Assembly (NCBI RefSeq): GCF_905220415.1
Contig: NC_059555.1
Location: 2,790,001-2,854,000 of the forward strand
Source of the DNA: Colias croceus
Lineage: Eukaryota; Arthropoda; Insecta; Lepidoptera; Pieridae
DNA: 64,000 nucleotides
Direction: 5' to 3'
Made by a program: the position numbers and the translations under genes. Below, one piece after another: positions 36,901-48,300 of the stretch. Numbering within the stretch: position 1 is the first letter of the stretch; every line of letters begins with the position of its first letter. The notes under the pieces were generated by a model. The model saw only the letters and a list, made by a program, of their open reading frames with translations, did no database searches and was not told where the DNA came from.

Positions 36901-37700
36901 CACATATTTGGGTTTGGTATCGATCCAGTAACACCCCCTGCTATTTATGTTTTCAATATTTTCAATATACAGAATTGACCCTTCTACAGATTTATTATAT
37001 GTATAGATTATTTCATGATCATATTATATTATGGGGGTGTTAACTGCGTATATTGTGGTTAAAGATTTCATCAATTGACATAACAAGTGCTGCTATAAAA
37101 ATGGAAATAAGGAAATTCTGGTTTCTTTAATAAAAAAGAGGACAGATATGGATAGCCAATTTTCAGAGAAATTGCATGAAGCAGTTCTATTTCTATGAAA
37201 TATAAAAGAATTTGGTATTTCTATACAAACCGATGCAATATTATAATCTACTAGTTGTCCGCCCCGGCTTCCCCCGTGGTACATATTTCGCAATAAAAGG
37301 TAGCCTATGTCCTTTCTCGGGTATCAAAATATCTCCATACCAAATTTCATGCAAATTGGTTCAGTAGTTTTAGGCGTGATTGAGTAACTGACAGACTGAC
37401 AGAGTTACTTTCGCATTTATAATATTTGTATGTATTCTGATGATTCAAAATGACTAGTTGAATGAATTAATATTTGAAATAGAGTTTAAATTTCTAAAAC
37501 TAAATGTATTTTCAGGCTACAAACGCGAAGGCATCGACCCGGCGCCCTACTACTGGTACACGGACCAGCGTCGCTTCGGCGCAGTCCCCCACGGCGGGTA
37601 CGGGCTCGGCCTCGAACGATTCCTGTGCTGGTTGCTCAACAGATACCACATCCGTGACGTGTGCCTGTACCCACGCTTCTTGGAGCGGTGCACGCCTTAA
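30945..37700 (+). CDS. NARS1: Cytoplasmic asparaginyl-tRNA synthetase
   Basis: Ten exons: 30945-30972, 31058-31405, 31726-31946, 32409-32527, 33152-33325, 34194-34322, 34747-34891, 35305-35409, 36024-36234 and 37516-37700, giving 554 residues (human about 548). Residues 10-110 form the eukaryote-specific N-terminal domain (EAIYTSEKRGNDETGDGSEE, FPTIYVDSKDEGK). The anticodon-binding OB fold follows (RICVKGWVHRLRRQGKSLTF, LRDGTGYLQCVL), then the class II catalytic domain with motif 2 (AQSYRAEQSRTRRHLAEYSH) and motif 3 (GGYGLGLERFLCWLLN). It charges tRNA-Asn with asparagine in the cytosol using ATP. Intron 1 uses a GC-AG donor (AG/GCAAGT); with it the N-terminus reads MPDLEKLSLEAIY. Intron 5 begins with a tandem array of copies of the exon 5 end. 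The synthetase appears intact. Confidence 0.96.
32189..32385. repeat. Partial copy of the MITE at 45865
   Basis: Matches the right two thirds of 45865-46161, from GCGTCTGTGTAATGGCCATT to GCGTCGGTGTACTAAGGGTG, with the left end lost. In AsnRS intron 3. Confidence 0.75.
33241..33912 (+). repeat. Tandem array of AsnRS exon-5 end plus donor and G-run
   Basis: Units beginning GCGGCTACACCGAGGTGACG start at 33241 (the real exon), 33371, 33501, 33632, 33762 and, partial and diverged, 33889. Period is about 130 bp. Each full unit contains 85 bp of exon 5, the donor GG/GTGAGT, a G-run of 10 or more, and GTAGTTATACAGTGACGTCA (the last full unit lacks part of this linker). Only the first unit joins upstream exon sequence. 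Each copy reads TTC GGG TGA across the donor, so read-through would stop at once. Confidence 0.92.
35021..35095. repeat. TTAA-linked short repeat, copy 2
   Basis: TTAACCCATTGAGCCCCGAG and the same hairpin and GATTCCGGGG end as 7120-7193; in AsnRS intron 7. Confidence 0.6.
35437..35605 (-). repeat. Helitron-like repeat, family A-related end
   Basis: In AsnRS intron 8. Begins CTAGCGGTCCGCCCCGGCTT; the inner part (ATCGAAATCGGTTCAGCCGT) differs from family A, so it is a separate subfamily. Confidence 0.6.
36386..37008 (-). repeat. Helitron-like repeat, family C, interrupted
   Basis: Matches 22286-22742 on both sides of a 361-bp insertion (36460-36820). Lies in AsnRS intron 9. Confidence 0.75.
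36460..36820 (+). mobile_element. P-element-like insertion with THAP-domain start
   Basis: Flanked by a direct repeat ATTATACCA (36451-36459, 36821-36829) where the other family C copies have it once, so this is a true insertion with an 8-9 bp target duplication. Starts CAGAATAC and ends GGGGTGTG. A short frame at 36656 reads MVRYCAVYGCISPEKREFFF and stops 12 codons later; its Cys-x4-Cys and spacing resemble the start of a THAP finger, which in P-type transposases lies at the N-terminus. P-type assignment is an inference; long inverted termini are not evident. Confidence 0.6.
37251..37430 (-). repeat. Helitron-like repeat, family A
   Basis: Starts CTAGTTGTCCGCCCCGGCTT and ends in TTCGCATTTATAATATT; in AsnRS intron 9. 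Confidence 0.7.
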
Positions 37701-38639
37701 AAAAAAAAAAATAAATAAAAATAAACGAATCAAAATTGTCTATGCGTATTACTTGTCAAGCTATCAATAAAAAAGTTAAAAATAAATAAACCAAAATTGT
37801 CTATGCTTACTACTTTTGTCATCGTTAGTCTATTATTGGGAATTTTGTTTGGAGTTTATTTTTATCATGTAAGCTTCTTGATTTTTATCAGATCTTCATT
37901 GATCGTGTATACGCAGCATTATTTAACTGTCAGCTGTAAAGCGGGAAAATTTTTATGTTATGTAGACAGAACATTACATTTCTGTATCGCTTTATGCTTT
38001 ATTTGCATTGCTTTTGAGAATTCCCGTGTTAAAAAGATCACATACATAGACACGAACAATACCTAAGCATATTATGTAATGTTGAATTTTTCCATAATTT
38101 AGAAAAATATGCATTACTTCATGCATTTATTTATCATTTATTGAAAATAAAAAGAATTGTGTATGATTTAGCTACAGGAAAGAAGTGCTCTTTGAAGTGT
38201 TTTTAATAAATAATTTGTTTTATATTGTGTTTTATTTACTCTTACCCATTGCTTGTGGCTTTTACCCAATGATTTTACCCATCTTTATGCAAAGAATAGA
38301 CAATAGCAAGTACATTATAACTAAAGAGATATTATAATAGAGTTAAGTATATTAAAAATTAAAATCTATGATTAAAATCATTCAGTATAACATGTCATTA
38401 TGTAAATATATAAAAACAAATACCTAACCTGTTTGGGCAACAAGGTTAAGGTCGATGCTATAAAAAATAATAATTAGATGCAGCATTCATACACGTCAAT
38501 TAAATTTTAATAGGCATTGAAGTTTGAACAGCAAGTCATAAAGTCCATTTTGTCTATTATACAGGGTGGAAATTTACAATAGACTTTTGCTTTCTCCAGT
38601 ATTTCCTCCAGTAATGTAGACCGTAATGAATTTTATAAT
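37701..38639. other. AsnRS 3' UTR and intergenic DNA
   Basis: AATAAA at 37766-37771 is a likely poly(A) signal. A short direct repeat (AAAATTGTCTATGCnTA) occurs at about 37732 and 37794. No further gene is supported. Confidence 0.55.
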
Positions 38640-38822
38640 AAAAAAAAGACGTGTGGCACTCGGGGACTGCCGCGATAAAGCTATTGCATAGCATGCCTTC
38701 AAGCCACACCTCCGCCCGTCGGAGTGGGGAGCGTGAGGTTTTTTCGTTACGGAATTTCTCGATTTGTCCCCGCGCTCAAGGCCCGCGACACAGCCCGCGA
38801 TAGAAGCTATGCAATAGCTTAA
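38640..38822 (+). repeat. GC-rich interspersed repeat, copy 3
   Basis: Same order of motifs as 20379-20557, ending GCTATGCAATAGCTT. Confidence 0.65.
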
Positions 38823-39237
38823 AAATGATTATTTCTCATTGTGTTTTAATATTGTGCTTATTTCGTAACGCACGTAGTAGGTATTCGCAAGTGCCTTTAG
38901 TCAAACAAGTAGGTATTTATTGTAATGCCACAGAATAGTACTAACGTAGTAACACAGTAATGCGTGGAGAACAAACGCAGGCTGATATTGCCGGCCTAGC
39001 GACCTGCGCGACATTGCTAATAATATAAGCCATGTATGTGTCGTGGTCATATCGTAGATTTGATCATTTCATGATATGAGTGGCCATTTCACGAAATGGT
39101 CGCATATCGTGAAATGGCCAACATAGTTTGATCAGATCGTTAAATCGTCAACGTTTCACGATTTGGTCATCCACATTTGGCCAGATCGTATAAAATATAA
39201 AGAGTCCATAAAATATTGAAAAATTTCAGAATAACTA

Positions 39238-40433
39238 GGGTCAATGTACCACTAGCTGACCAAGCACCAATACATGACCAAAATTCAAATATACGCGCCA
39301 ATTAAGAAAATACGGCAGCCCCGGATGATAGTTTATTGTTTTTTCTATAAAGCAACATCATCTATAAAATAAAAACAAACCTTGGTGCCATTGGTCAGAA
39401 ATATTGACATTTTTTCAACACGAAGATGTTATTAAGTAGGTGCCCCGTATGTAATCACATTTTTTACTAAGAGTTTTTTATCGGGAGTTGATTGGGAAAT
39501 CTTAATTTATCTTGAATGCAATCGATTACTCTTTATATGTCTTGTTATAGGCATAATGTTGAACCATTCTGTTATAGACTTTCGGCTTCATTTTTGGCAT
39601 GAACAGTTTTTCATGATTTTTGGCGGCCTTTTGGAGCAACGAAACCAATTTTTCGCCTATTGTTGACCAGTATGGTCAGCTCTTGGTTCTTTATATTTTG
39701 CTAAGAAAGATTTGCTTTGTTTTGTGCTTATACCTAATTTAACAAACCATATAAGCCGTCTAGGTCCTATTCCAACACCAACAATGCATCTCGAATCAAC
39801 ATCAACTTCAGTCAGCCATTTCCTTGAACCTCCTTCGCCCAAATTAGTAGATTTAATAACTAAAAAGCAACAGCAAATAAGCCCAGCTTTTGGCAAACAT
39901 TTAATATGGCCTTCTGATTCTCCGTTAAAAAAGAAGACTGAACGCTTGCCCTTTGCTACAACTTCCAAGAAATGGCAAGACTACTGGGTGTCGAAGGAAA
40001 AAGAGAAAGAAGAAAAGATTGTATGGTACGTTGGTATAGTCATTAAGGATTAATAACAGTATTGTAAGAATGATTTATAACATTTAATAAAAAAAACTTC
40101 AATTTAAATACAGACTTTTTTTATTTATTAAACAAAACTAATGTTCGAAGAAGGACATTTTGTCCATTTTGAAAATGGTCAACTTTTAGAGCAATGATGG
40201 TCAGATATTGGTGATCAGTGGTCAGGTAATGGTATTTTTAGCAGAAGTAACTTTCAGAGTAGTTTTCATAAAACCTTTAAAGGTTATCAAATTGATACTA
40301 AGAACAATAGTTGCAGTGACTATTCAATTATCTGTGTCCCAAAAATAACATTGAACGTAAAACAAATAACCCGTTTTTTATATATAGCTAAAGATAAAAC
40401 CGCTTAAATGGTCAACTAGTGGTACATCAACCC
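39238..40433 (+). mobile_element. pogo-like element nested in the 39040-40994 element
   Basis: Termini GGGTCAATGTACCACTAGCT and the reverse complement of the right end, GGGTTGATGTACCACTAGTT, match with three differences; TA flanks both sides. It contains the end of a pogo-type transposase at 39712-40053. Confidence 0.8.
39712..40053 (+). pseudogene. pogo-type transposase C-terminal remnant
   Basis: The frame ends with FGKHLIWPSDSPLKKKTERL, then PFATTSKKWQDYW and a Lys/Glu-rich tail, which resembles the end of pogo/jerky-type DDE transposases. The DNA-binding and DDE catalytic regions are absent upstream, so it is a deletion remnant. Family call is from motif memory. Confidence 0.6.
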
Positions 40434-40998
40434 TATATTCTAAAAACTTGTTTAATGTCATTTAAGTTAGTGCCGCGGCAGCGGCCGGCGAGTGCCAGAA
40501 GCGGATCGCTTTTTAAAAAACAAACAATTACAATAATAATATAGTAGTAGTTTCTTAAATTATTTTATTTAAGTCGCATTTTTTCTTAAATACATATAAG
40601 ATATCCACATTTTCCATAGTACTCGTACCTCTTCGTCGTAAATTCTTTGCTATGACTTTCTTCATAATATTGTTATTAAACGAATTATGAAGTTTTTAAC
40701 TGCGAATAATTTAATTTTCGCCAGCGGCCGTCATCTTATCACATAAACACAGAGCTTGCAGCGCCTCTTCCAACGATTAATGTAACTATTTTACGATATG
40801 ATCAAATAATTTTGATCATTTCATGAAAAAACCGTGCGTTAATTGGTCATATCGTGAAACGATTTCTTATCATTGATCTGCCCAAACCACATCATGATGT
40901 GGCCAAACTAAATTGGCCATTTCACGATATGCGACCATTTCGTGAAATGGCCACTCATATCATGAAATGATCAAATCTACGATATGACCACGACATGT

Positions 40999-42366
40999 GT
41001 ATTTGGATATTATAGTTCATTTAATTTTACATTTAAGACGCAGAATTGCCACTATCAAAATTAAAATATTTAATATTTAGAAAAATAAAAAACCATTAAC
41101 TACTAAGTATAGTTATTATTACATATATTGCATGTTAACTAATTTTTGCAATTTTTGAGAGGGTCGAGAACATTTTGTGCATGGCGAAAATGGCACGCAT
41201 GCTAGACCGGTTCCAATAAAAAATAAGTAACAATTTTCCGCACTCGGGACAATCCGGTGCCTGATAAAATCCTCACGATATTAAAAAATAAACACCCAAA
41301 AAATAAATTATATGTAATTATTTCACGACGAATAATAATTTATTTAAACAATTTTAATTTTAAATACTGTTATTGTCTTAGATCATTATGTTATTGTAGG
41401 AAATGCATTAACTGTTACATAATTATTCATTTGTATTAACTATTAAGTACATACATATTTTTACTAATCAGTAACTACAATAGAAAAATAAACCTTTTTC
41501 ATCGCGTAGTTTTCCTTTATGACGAATTAAGTGATTTGTTTTGTTTGCTATCTTACTGTCTTGTAATTTGTACCTTCAATAATTAACATATTATAATGTA
41601 TTATTAATTTATTAGTGTATATTTTAAATATAAAAAAATACATGTAGGTACTTAGGTAGTGATTGGTCGTGGACGATTTCCAAGAGTACCTACTCGCGGC
41701 CTTGGCTTAAACTGCGCGGTTCGACGGAACACAGTGGGGTTTTAACTTTTAGTCGTGAATCCGACATAACCCTCGGCTCCTTCCCCGGGGGCCGTGGGTA
41801 TCTTTGGAAAATTTCCCGACTATAAAAAAAAAGTAACTAGGTAGTGATTAAAAGGGTATTAAACTTGCGTTAGGTACTACCTGCCACCGATAATAATCTA
41901 TAACTACACTAGACTTGGGTACATGTGAAAAGAATTAATATGGGAACGAGATTTTTCACCGCGTTAAAAAGTAGTCTATATGACTCTAGCCTTCTCACTA
42001 TCGGACACAAAAATCATATTGCTCAAACAAACCATAGCATATTTTGTAATATTGGTATGGAACTAAGGATAGGTACGGAACTACTAAGTACAGATTATCG
42101 ATTCTTGAACCGTCCTCATACCGTCGTCCTTCGGCATTGACTTGAGAAAAAAAAAAAATATCTGAAATATGATGTTAAGTATGTAAAGTGTAATATCTAA
42201 AAAAATATACATATAATTATAACAATTTTTTAAGTCTTTGGCAATGAACTTAATATGTCTCGTAATATAACGAGAAACCCACTTTTAGTTGATAGCAGAC
42301 CTTGCAGGCGGATACAAGTTGTAAATTGTAGTATTTTTAAGGCTTTAGTGAATTTTATTTAGTGCC
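40999..42366. other. Intergenic DNA upstream of the NRF-6-like gene
   Basis: AT-rich. A GC-richer block at about 41645-41835 (CGGCTCCTTCCCCGGGGGCC, ending in an A-run) looks like a retroposon, and a fragment of it may lie near 9905. No gene recognised; the last part should carry the promoter of the next gene. Confidence 0.45.
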
Positions 42367-45300
42367 ATGAAGGTAGTGATTATAATATTAATTGGAATTT
42401 TGCATAGCAGCTATGCTGTTATCTATAGGTTAAATCGTGAGTATTGGATTATAAAATTTAAAAAAGAAAAACAAACAATAAACAATAACTTATAGCAGGC
42501 CGTACCTTATTAGTCCATTGCAATGTTAAATTTTTTAGGCCTAACCTTGCGTTTTTTAGTGGACTCAATTTTATTTTTTTGATGTGTAGGGGGGGGGGGG
42601 TCAGAGTTAAGCTAACACCAAGTTTGTGGGGTCGCAACACTTGTCCCACGGCCGCCATCTTGAAAATAGCGGTTGAAATGGTTTTTACGATAAAAATATC
42701 TCTTAAACTATTTATCTGATAAAAAATGTTAACATTATTTGTTGCAAATTAACTTCTCTTGGTCAGCAGCAACAAATTTTGTCGTAGAACTACTTATACA
42801 TAAAAAAGTTATAAGCGAAAATGTTCAAAAATTAGAGCTAAGTATTTTATATATTTTCAATACTTTTTTATCATTTTACGAAGAAATGATACCAGACCAT
42901 TTTTGTAGATTGTTTTTCGAGGAAAACTTTTTATATACAACATTTTTTCATTACGTCGATAGCTAAGGTTTTACACGCTCTGAAGTGAGTACTATTATAC
43001 TCATAAGAATTTTTCAAATCGGCCCAGTGGTTCCTGAGATTAGCGCGTTCAAAACACAAACAAACAAGCTTTATAATATTAGTATAGATTTAATACGTAA
43101 CTGTTTGTATACAGAGAACTATAATTATGTTTTATTGCTCAATAGCTACCTACCTACTATACCTAATTATGCTTAGGTACCTTGTAAGAGTCAAGGATAG
43201 TAGGTAATCAAGTGTTGTATCTTATCTTAATCAAAATAATTCCATTACTTACTATTCTAAATATTAGTTACTTTTATTAAACAAAAAAAAAACGATTTAG
43301 GAAATGATTGGAGAATATTTATAAAAGTTTATGTGAATAAAAAAGTTTTTGAGTGTGAGTTTGAGTTTGGAAAATAAATTCAGCAACTATTTCTTTATTT
43401 TTATTATTTATGTATGATTTGACCATAATACTATGAACAAAGGTAAAAGTGTATATTAATATGTACCTATTAAATTTAGAAAACCTAGAAATTTTATATT
43501 ACCAATAAATAATTTCGTCTTGTCTGTCAGCTCCTTCTCGTTAGCCACCAAAATTGAACATTTTATAAGAGAGAAAGTTGGACGCTTCTTCAAAAGCTAC
43601 CTACTAACGTAAAATTAGCATTGCAGTAGAAAATCCCAAAAGGTTTATAAATGTAGGTGTACTACGAGAAAATCTTTCTTTCAGTAACGGAATACAACCG
43701 TATGCCACCACAATTTCAATTAGATAATTATGATAAATGTTTAAATGAACCTGATGGTATTTATTGTGCTGTGGAATTCGCTCTAGTGTCTGATGTACCA
43801 AGTGACCTTCTGACAATGATTCAGGTGAGAATTTTGTCTTAAGAAACAACCTAAAAAGTAACCGAATACAGATACAAAATAAGGAAAAAAAAAATACAAA
43901 TCTTAAATACTTAATAATCTTATCCGACGACTACTCTTCTATTCTACTCTATTATTACCGTTCGACTAACGCTCACGCGACTAGTCCCCCGTTACCAGCG
44001 TTCTGACCATCATTTTTCTCTTTGTCATTGCCTAAGGTCATTGCGTACGAAGACCCCTGTAGAACCGCCATCCTGTTACAAATGACCCAAAATTTTGTGT
44101 CAGTATTTTCCGGCCTATAAACATTCATTAAAAATATTTGCCTTAATAGTAGTAAGAGTATTCGTCTGTCTCATCATCATCATCATCAGCCCATATACGT
44201 TCCCACTGCTGGGACACGGGCCTCCTATGAGGGTACAGGCCATAATCCACCACGCTGGCCAAGTGCGGGTTGGCGGATGACACATGTCGTCGAACTTTTT
44301 TTTTTTTTAATTCTTCGACATGTCGGTTTCCTCACGATGTTTTCCTTCACCGTTCGAGCAGTGGTGATGTTACAACATGCGCAGATAAATTGAAAAATCA
44401 ATTTATTTCCTGCGCGCTCGCCTGGTCTCGAACCACGGACTTATCGATTCGAAGTCCGAGGTCTCACCACTGAGCCACCACTGTTTTCCTCTGTATTCGT
44501 CTGTCTATTTATTGATATTTCTCATCAGTTAATTCTTACAATTTTATCTATGTATTTGTTATTATTTCAAGCAGGTTCACAATTTTTATTTATTTTTTAC
44601 CGGAAAGCTATATAACATCTTCCAATTGTATTCATATATCGAAATCAATGCAAAATATGTACACGAAATATTCAAAATAGGTGAATGATTATTTATTTTA
44701 TGACATAATAATTATTATTATAGATTTATATATTCCTGTATTCGGCCGCCGGGCCGGTATGTCCGAACAAAAATCGCAAGCTTTCTACACGAGTAATATA
44801 GATAATTTTCTATCGGCGATAGTATTTTTAAAATTGTTATGTAGTACTAGATAAACTCCCTTTAAACGAAGTTATTAATTTTACTAACATTAATTAATAA
44901 AAATACTAAGAACCAAAATTAATTATTCATAAAAATTGTGTAACATTTCATATTAGCATTTCATAATTCATTGATCTGTCATTTCGACGATTAAAATGGT
45001 AATAATTCAATGAAACCACGACGTCCATATTTATTTCGGTTACTAACCAGCAAGCGAAATTTAGTCTTACTTGCTTTTTATAATTAATATTTTTATAATG
45101 TATTTCAGGAGTACTCAGAAAACAGTGATCGCCATTTCAACCATACAAAACCATATTACGGAATATGTTTAACGCAGTCATGTCGAAGTTATATAAAAGA
45201 TAAAGCAGTGGGCACAAAGAAGAGCCTTGAGGGATGCCTCAACGAGTCATTATGGAACGAATACAAACTAAAGGCCAAAGTATTTGATAACTTTCAATGC

Positions 45301-48300
45301 ACGAAATCTAACGAAGAAATGGTAATTGACGGTGGAGATATAGCAGTTGTTGTTGTGGTTTTATCGATAATAATGATCAACGTAATAGCAAGCTTTTACG
45401 ATTTTCTTTATGTAAGGCGTAACGAAAAACATGGTAATTCAATAAATGAATTATTATTTTACTTGGCTTTTAAAAGGTTTGATCGTTTTGAAAAATCATT
45501 ATAAAATAGAGTTGTTTACTTACAGGTAATAAATATCTTATTAACTTTTCATTAGCAAGAAATTGTTCAAAACTAGTCAATATCCGCGACAGGCCAGACT
45601 CTCGGCAGAACAGACTTAGATGTTTGGATGTATTGAAGTAAGTTTTATTTGTCTCTTTAAACACATTTTTTCCAAAACATCATTTATTTTAATTGTTTGA
45701 GTTATAACTTTACATGCGGCGAATTTTGTTGTTTATTGTTTAGCTTGCAACTATAATATAAGTTAGTAGTACCTACGTATGATGACCAAATAAGCAGATA
45801 CATAATTTTATATGCAGAATTATAAATTACATAAATTAACGTAAATATGTATTTATTCATGTAACGCCGTTAGTACACCGACGCATTCGCGTGCGGCAGC
45901 GAATCTCTGCGAAACTAGATACTGCGTACCGAAATATCTGCGGTACGTTAGTAAACAGCAATGTTTTCGCAACTTTTTCGCAATGCGTCTGTGTAATGGC
46001 CATTTCGCAGTTCCTTGCGAAACAATACTGACAAGGACGCAACGTATTTCATCTATCTATGTGCTAGAGTGAGACATATCATATGCGAAAACCTGCCATA
46101 CTACTGACAGATTTTTCGTTGTTTCGCTGCCGCTCGCGAATGCGTCGGTGTACTAACGGCGTAAGAACAACGAATGCCATTTTTTTACAAGGTCGAATAA
46201 TAAGTACTGTAAAAATGTAAATATTTATTAATAATTTGTTTTTCATATATAATTATATTCTGCAGTAGATAATTATAATCAATGTCTCATTTGTGTTTGA
46301 TAATTTTCTTTTGAATAAGTACAGATTTTCTCAAGTTCTCGTAGAATTATAGATTACTTTTGTAAATATTTTATAATTATTTATTTATTTAAGTACATAT
46401 TAAATAATATATACACAAATAATTTCACAGAACATTAACAATATCTCTGGTTATTGTTGGACATTCAATATTACCATTGGTGATATTTTGTCAGAATGTA
46501 CCCTTTTTGGAATTGGTAAGTTAGAGTGGTGCGTTTCTTACTAGATAATATTTGTATTATTATGTTAATTAAATTTTAGTAACAGTCAGCCATCACAAAG
46601 TTCTTTAATTTGAAAAGTAAAAGTGCTTTTATTCATTACAACTTGACCACAAATTTTATGGCGACGCGATGTTTTGTTAAGACTTTTTGTTTTATCCTTA
46701 CTAATATTATAAATGCGATAGTCACTCTGTCTGTCTATCTGTCGATCCGTCTCTTCACGCCGATTTAGATAAAATTTGGTACGATAATAGGCTGAAACTT
46801 GAGACAGGACATAGTATAGGTTTTATCCCAGAAATCCTACAGGATCAGGAACTATGCCGGTTTACCCTTGAATAAGTTCTTTTTGCTTGTTTACCTTTTA
46901 CAGTGGTTGCCTGGAAGAGATCACTATTAAGTGATAAGGCCGCCAAAATAGTTGTACTCTGTTCTATGTTTAAGTAAGTTCTGTTCTATGTTTAAGTTCT
47001 AAGGTTTTCCTATCTGTATAACTATTAAAGAGTTAGATAAATAAATAAATAAGCAGGCAAAGCCGCAGGCGGAAAGCTAGTTTGAAATAAAAATGAAAAC
47101 TTCGTTTGATTGAATCACTAACGAGGTTTTGAACTGCGGTTAGCGGTTTAGTGGTTTAGGTTCAGTTTAGACCTAATTTTGGTTATTAGACTACAAGAAA
47201 ATTCCCTGTTACAGAGTCATGACAATGTGGCATATCAATTGTTATACAATGGTACGATTATTGTTCAAATATTTTTCGTTATTTCGGGACTATTGCTGGC
47301 ATACAATCTGCAAATCGCGGCGGAGACCAAAACATTGAACTGGCTTGAAATACCGAAACGAATTGCCTTGCGATGGCTGAGGTAATTTTTTTTATAATTA
47401 TTTCATAATTATCTAGATATTATGTAATATTCAGAATATTTTTTGGAGTTGATTTAAAATCGTTTCATCCACTAAAATACCTAGGTTTATAGTATCCTAG
47501 GTTGCTTCAAACTGAAAATAATATTACTCTGTCTGTTACTCAATCACGCCTAAACCAATTTTCATGAAATTTGGTATGGAGATATTTTGATACCCGAGAA
47601 AGGACATAGGCTACTTTTCCCCGGGAAAATGACGCAATCCCGGAAATCCCACGGGAACGGGAAGTATGCGGTTTTTTTTTGACTGCGCGGGCGAAGCCGC
47701 GGTCGGAAACCTAGTATAACCTAAAAAACCTAATATACGCTGCATTGTGTATTGCATTTCTTCGAATTTTCCTTTGTTCGTTTCTAGATTGACACCACCA
47801 TACGCAGTAGTTTTAGCATTTACCTCTACATGGCTTAGATACGCTGGATCGGGTCCTTTTTGGAAGGTACCTAATATTCATACTATGGACATTTTTACTA
47901 CAAATTTTCTAGTGAATTTCTGTCTAGTTGAAATTAACTATTTTCTTTTTCAGAGAGTAGTGAACGACGCAGTGGACGATTGCCGCCAATCATGGTGGTC
48001 CCATCTCGTTTATATAAACAATTACTATAATAACGGCCAGTGCATGCCTCACGCCTGGTTAGTACTAAAAATTTCATGGAATTTTGTTCGCAAGCAATTT
48101 TTCATATCACACTTCCTTTTCGCCTATTTCACTCTCACCTAGATTAATTGTTTGATAAAGGTATCTGCTACCTGGGGGTTACCGCGATGTCTGAAAGCAT
48201 TCCTAATTCCAGTATGAGAAACTGATGGCGCCAGACGACCTCTTTATACAGTTTTATCGTTTTCCTGAGTAGAACTAGAACTGCTCTAAGACGACACGGA

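Larger units (their letters stand above)
39040..40994. mobile_element. Element with 82-bp perfect inverted termini, host of a nested transposon
   Basis: Left GTCGTGGTCATATCGTAGAT and the following 62 bp match the reverse complement of the right end exactly. ATGT lies on both sides (39036-39039, 40995-40998), possibly a 4-bp target duplication. The termini contain further small palindromes (GGCCATTTCACGAAATGG). Without the nested 39238-40433 element it is about 760 bp and non-coding, so non-autonomous. Confidence 0.8.

Noticed and set aside
37797..38066. A hydrophobic 89-codon frame after AsnRS
   Set aside because: It needs a TTG start or an internal Met, follows the poly(A) signal region and is AT-rich; likely chance.
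42739..42966. A 75-codon frame in NRF intron 1
   Set aside because: Most of it lies in a dispersed non-coding repeat (42515-42860).
44424..44478. tRNA gene suggested by A and B boxes
   Set aside because: There is no full cloverleaf or acceptor stem and the sequence continues into a SINE body and tail.
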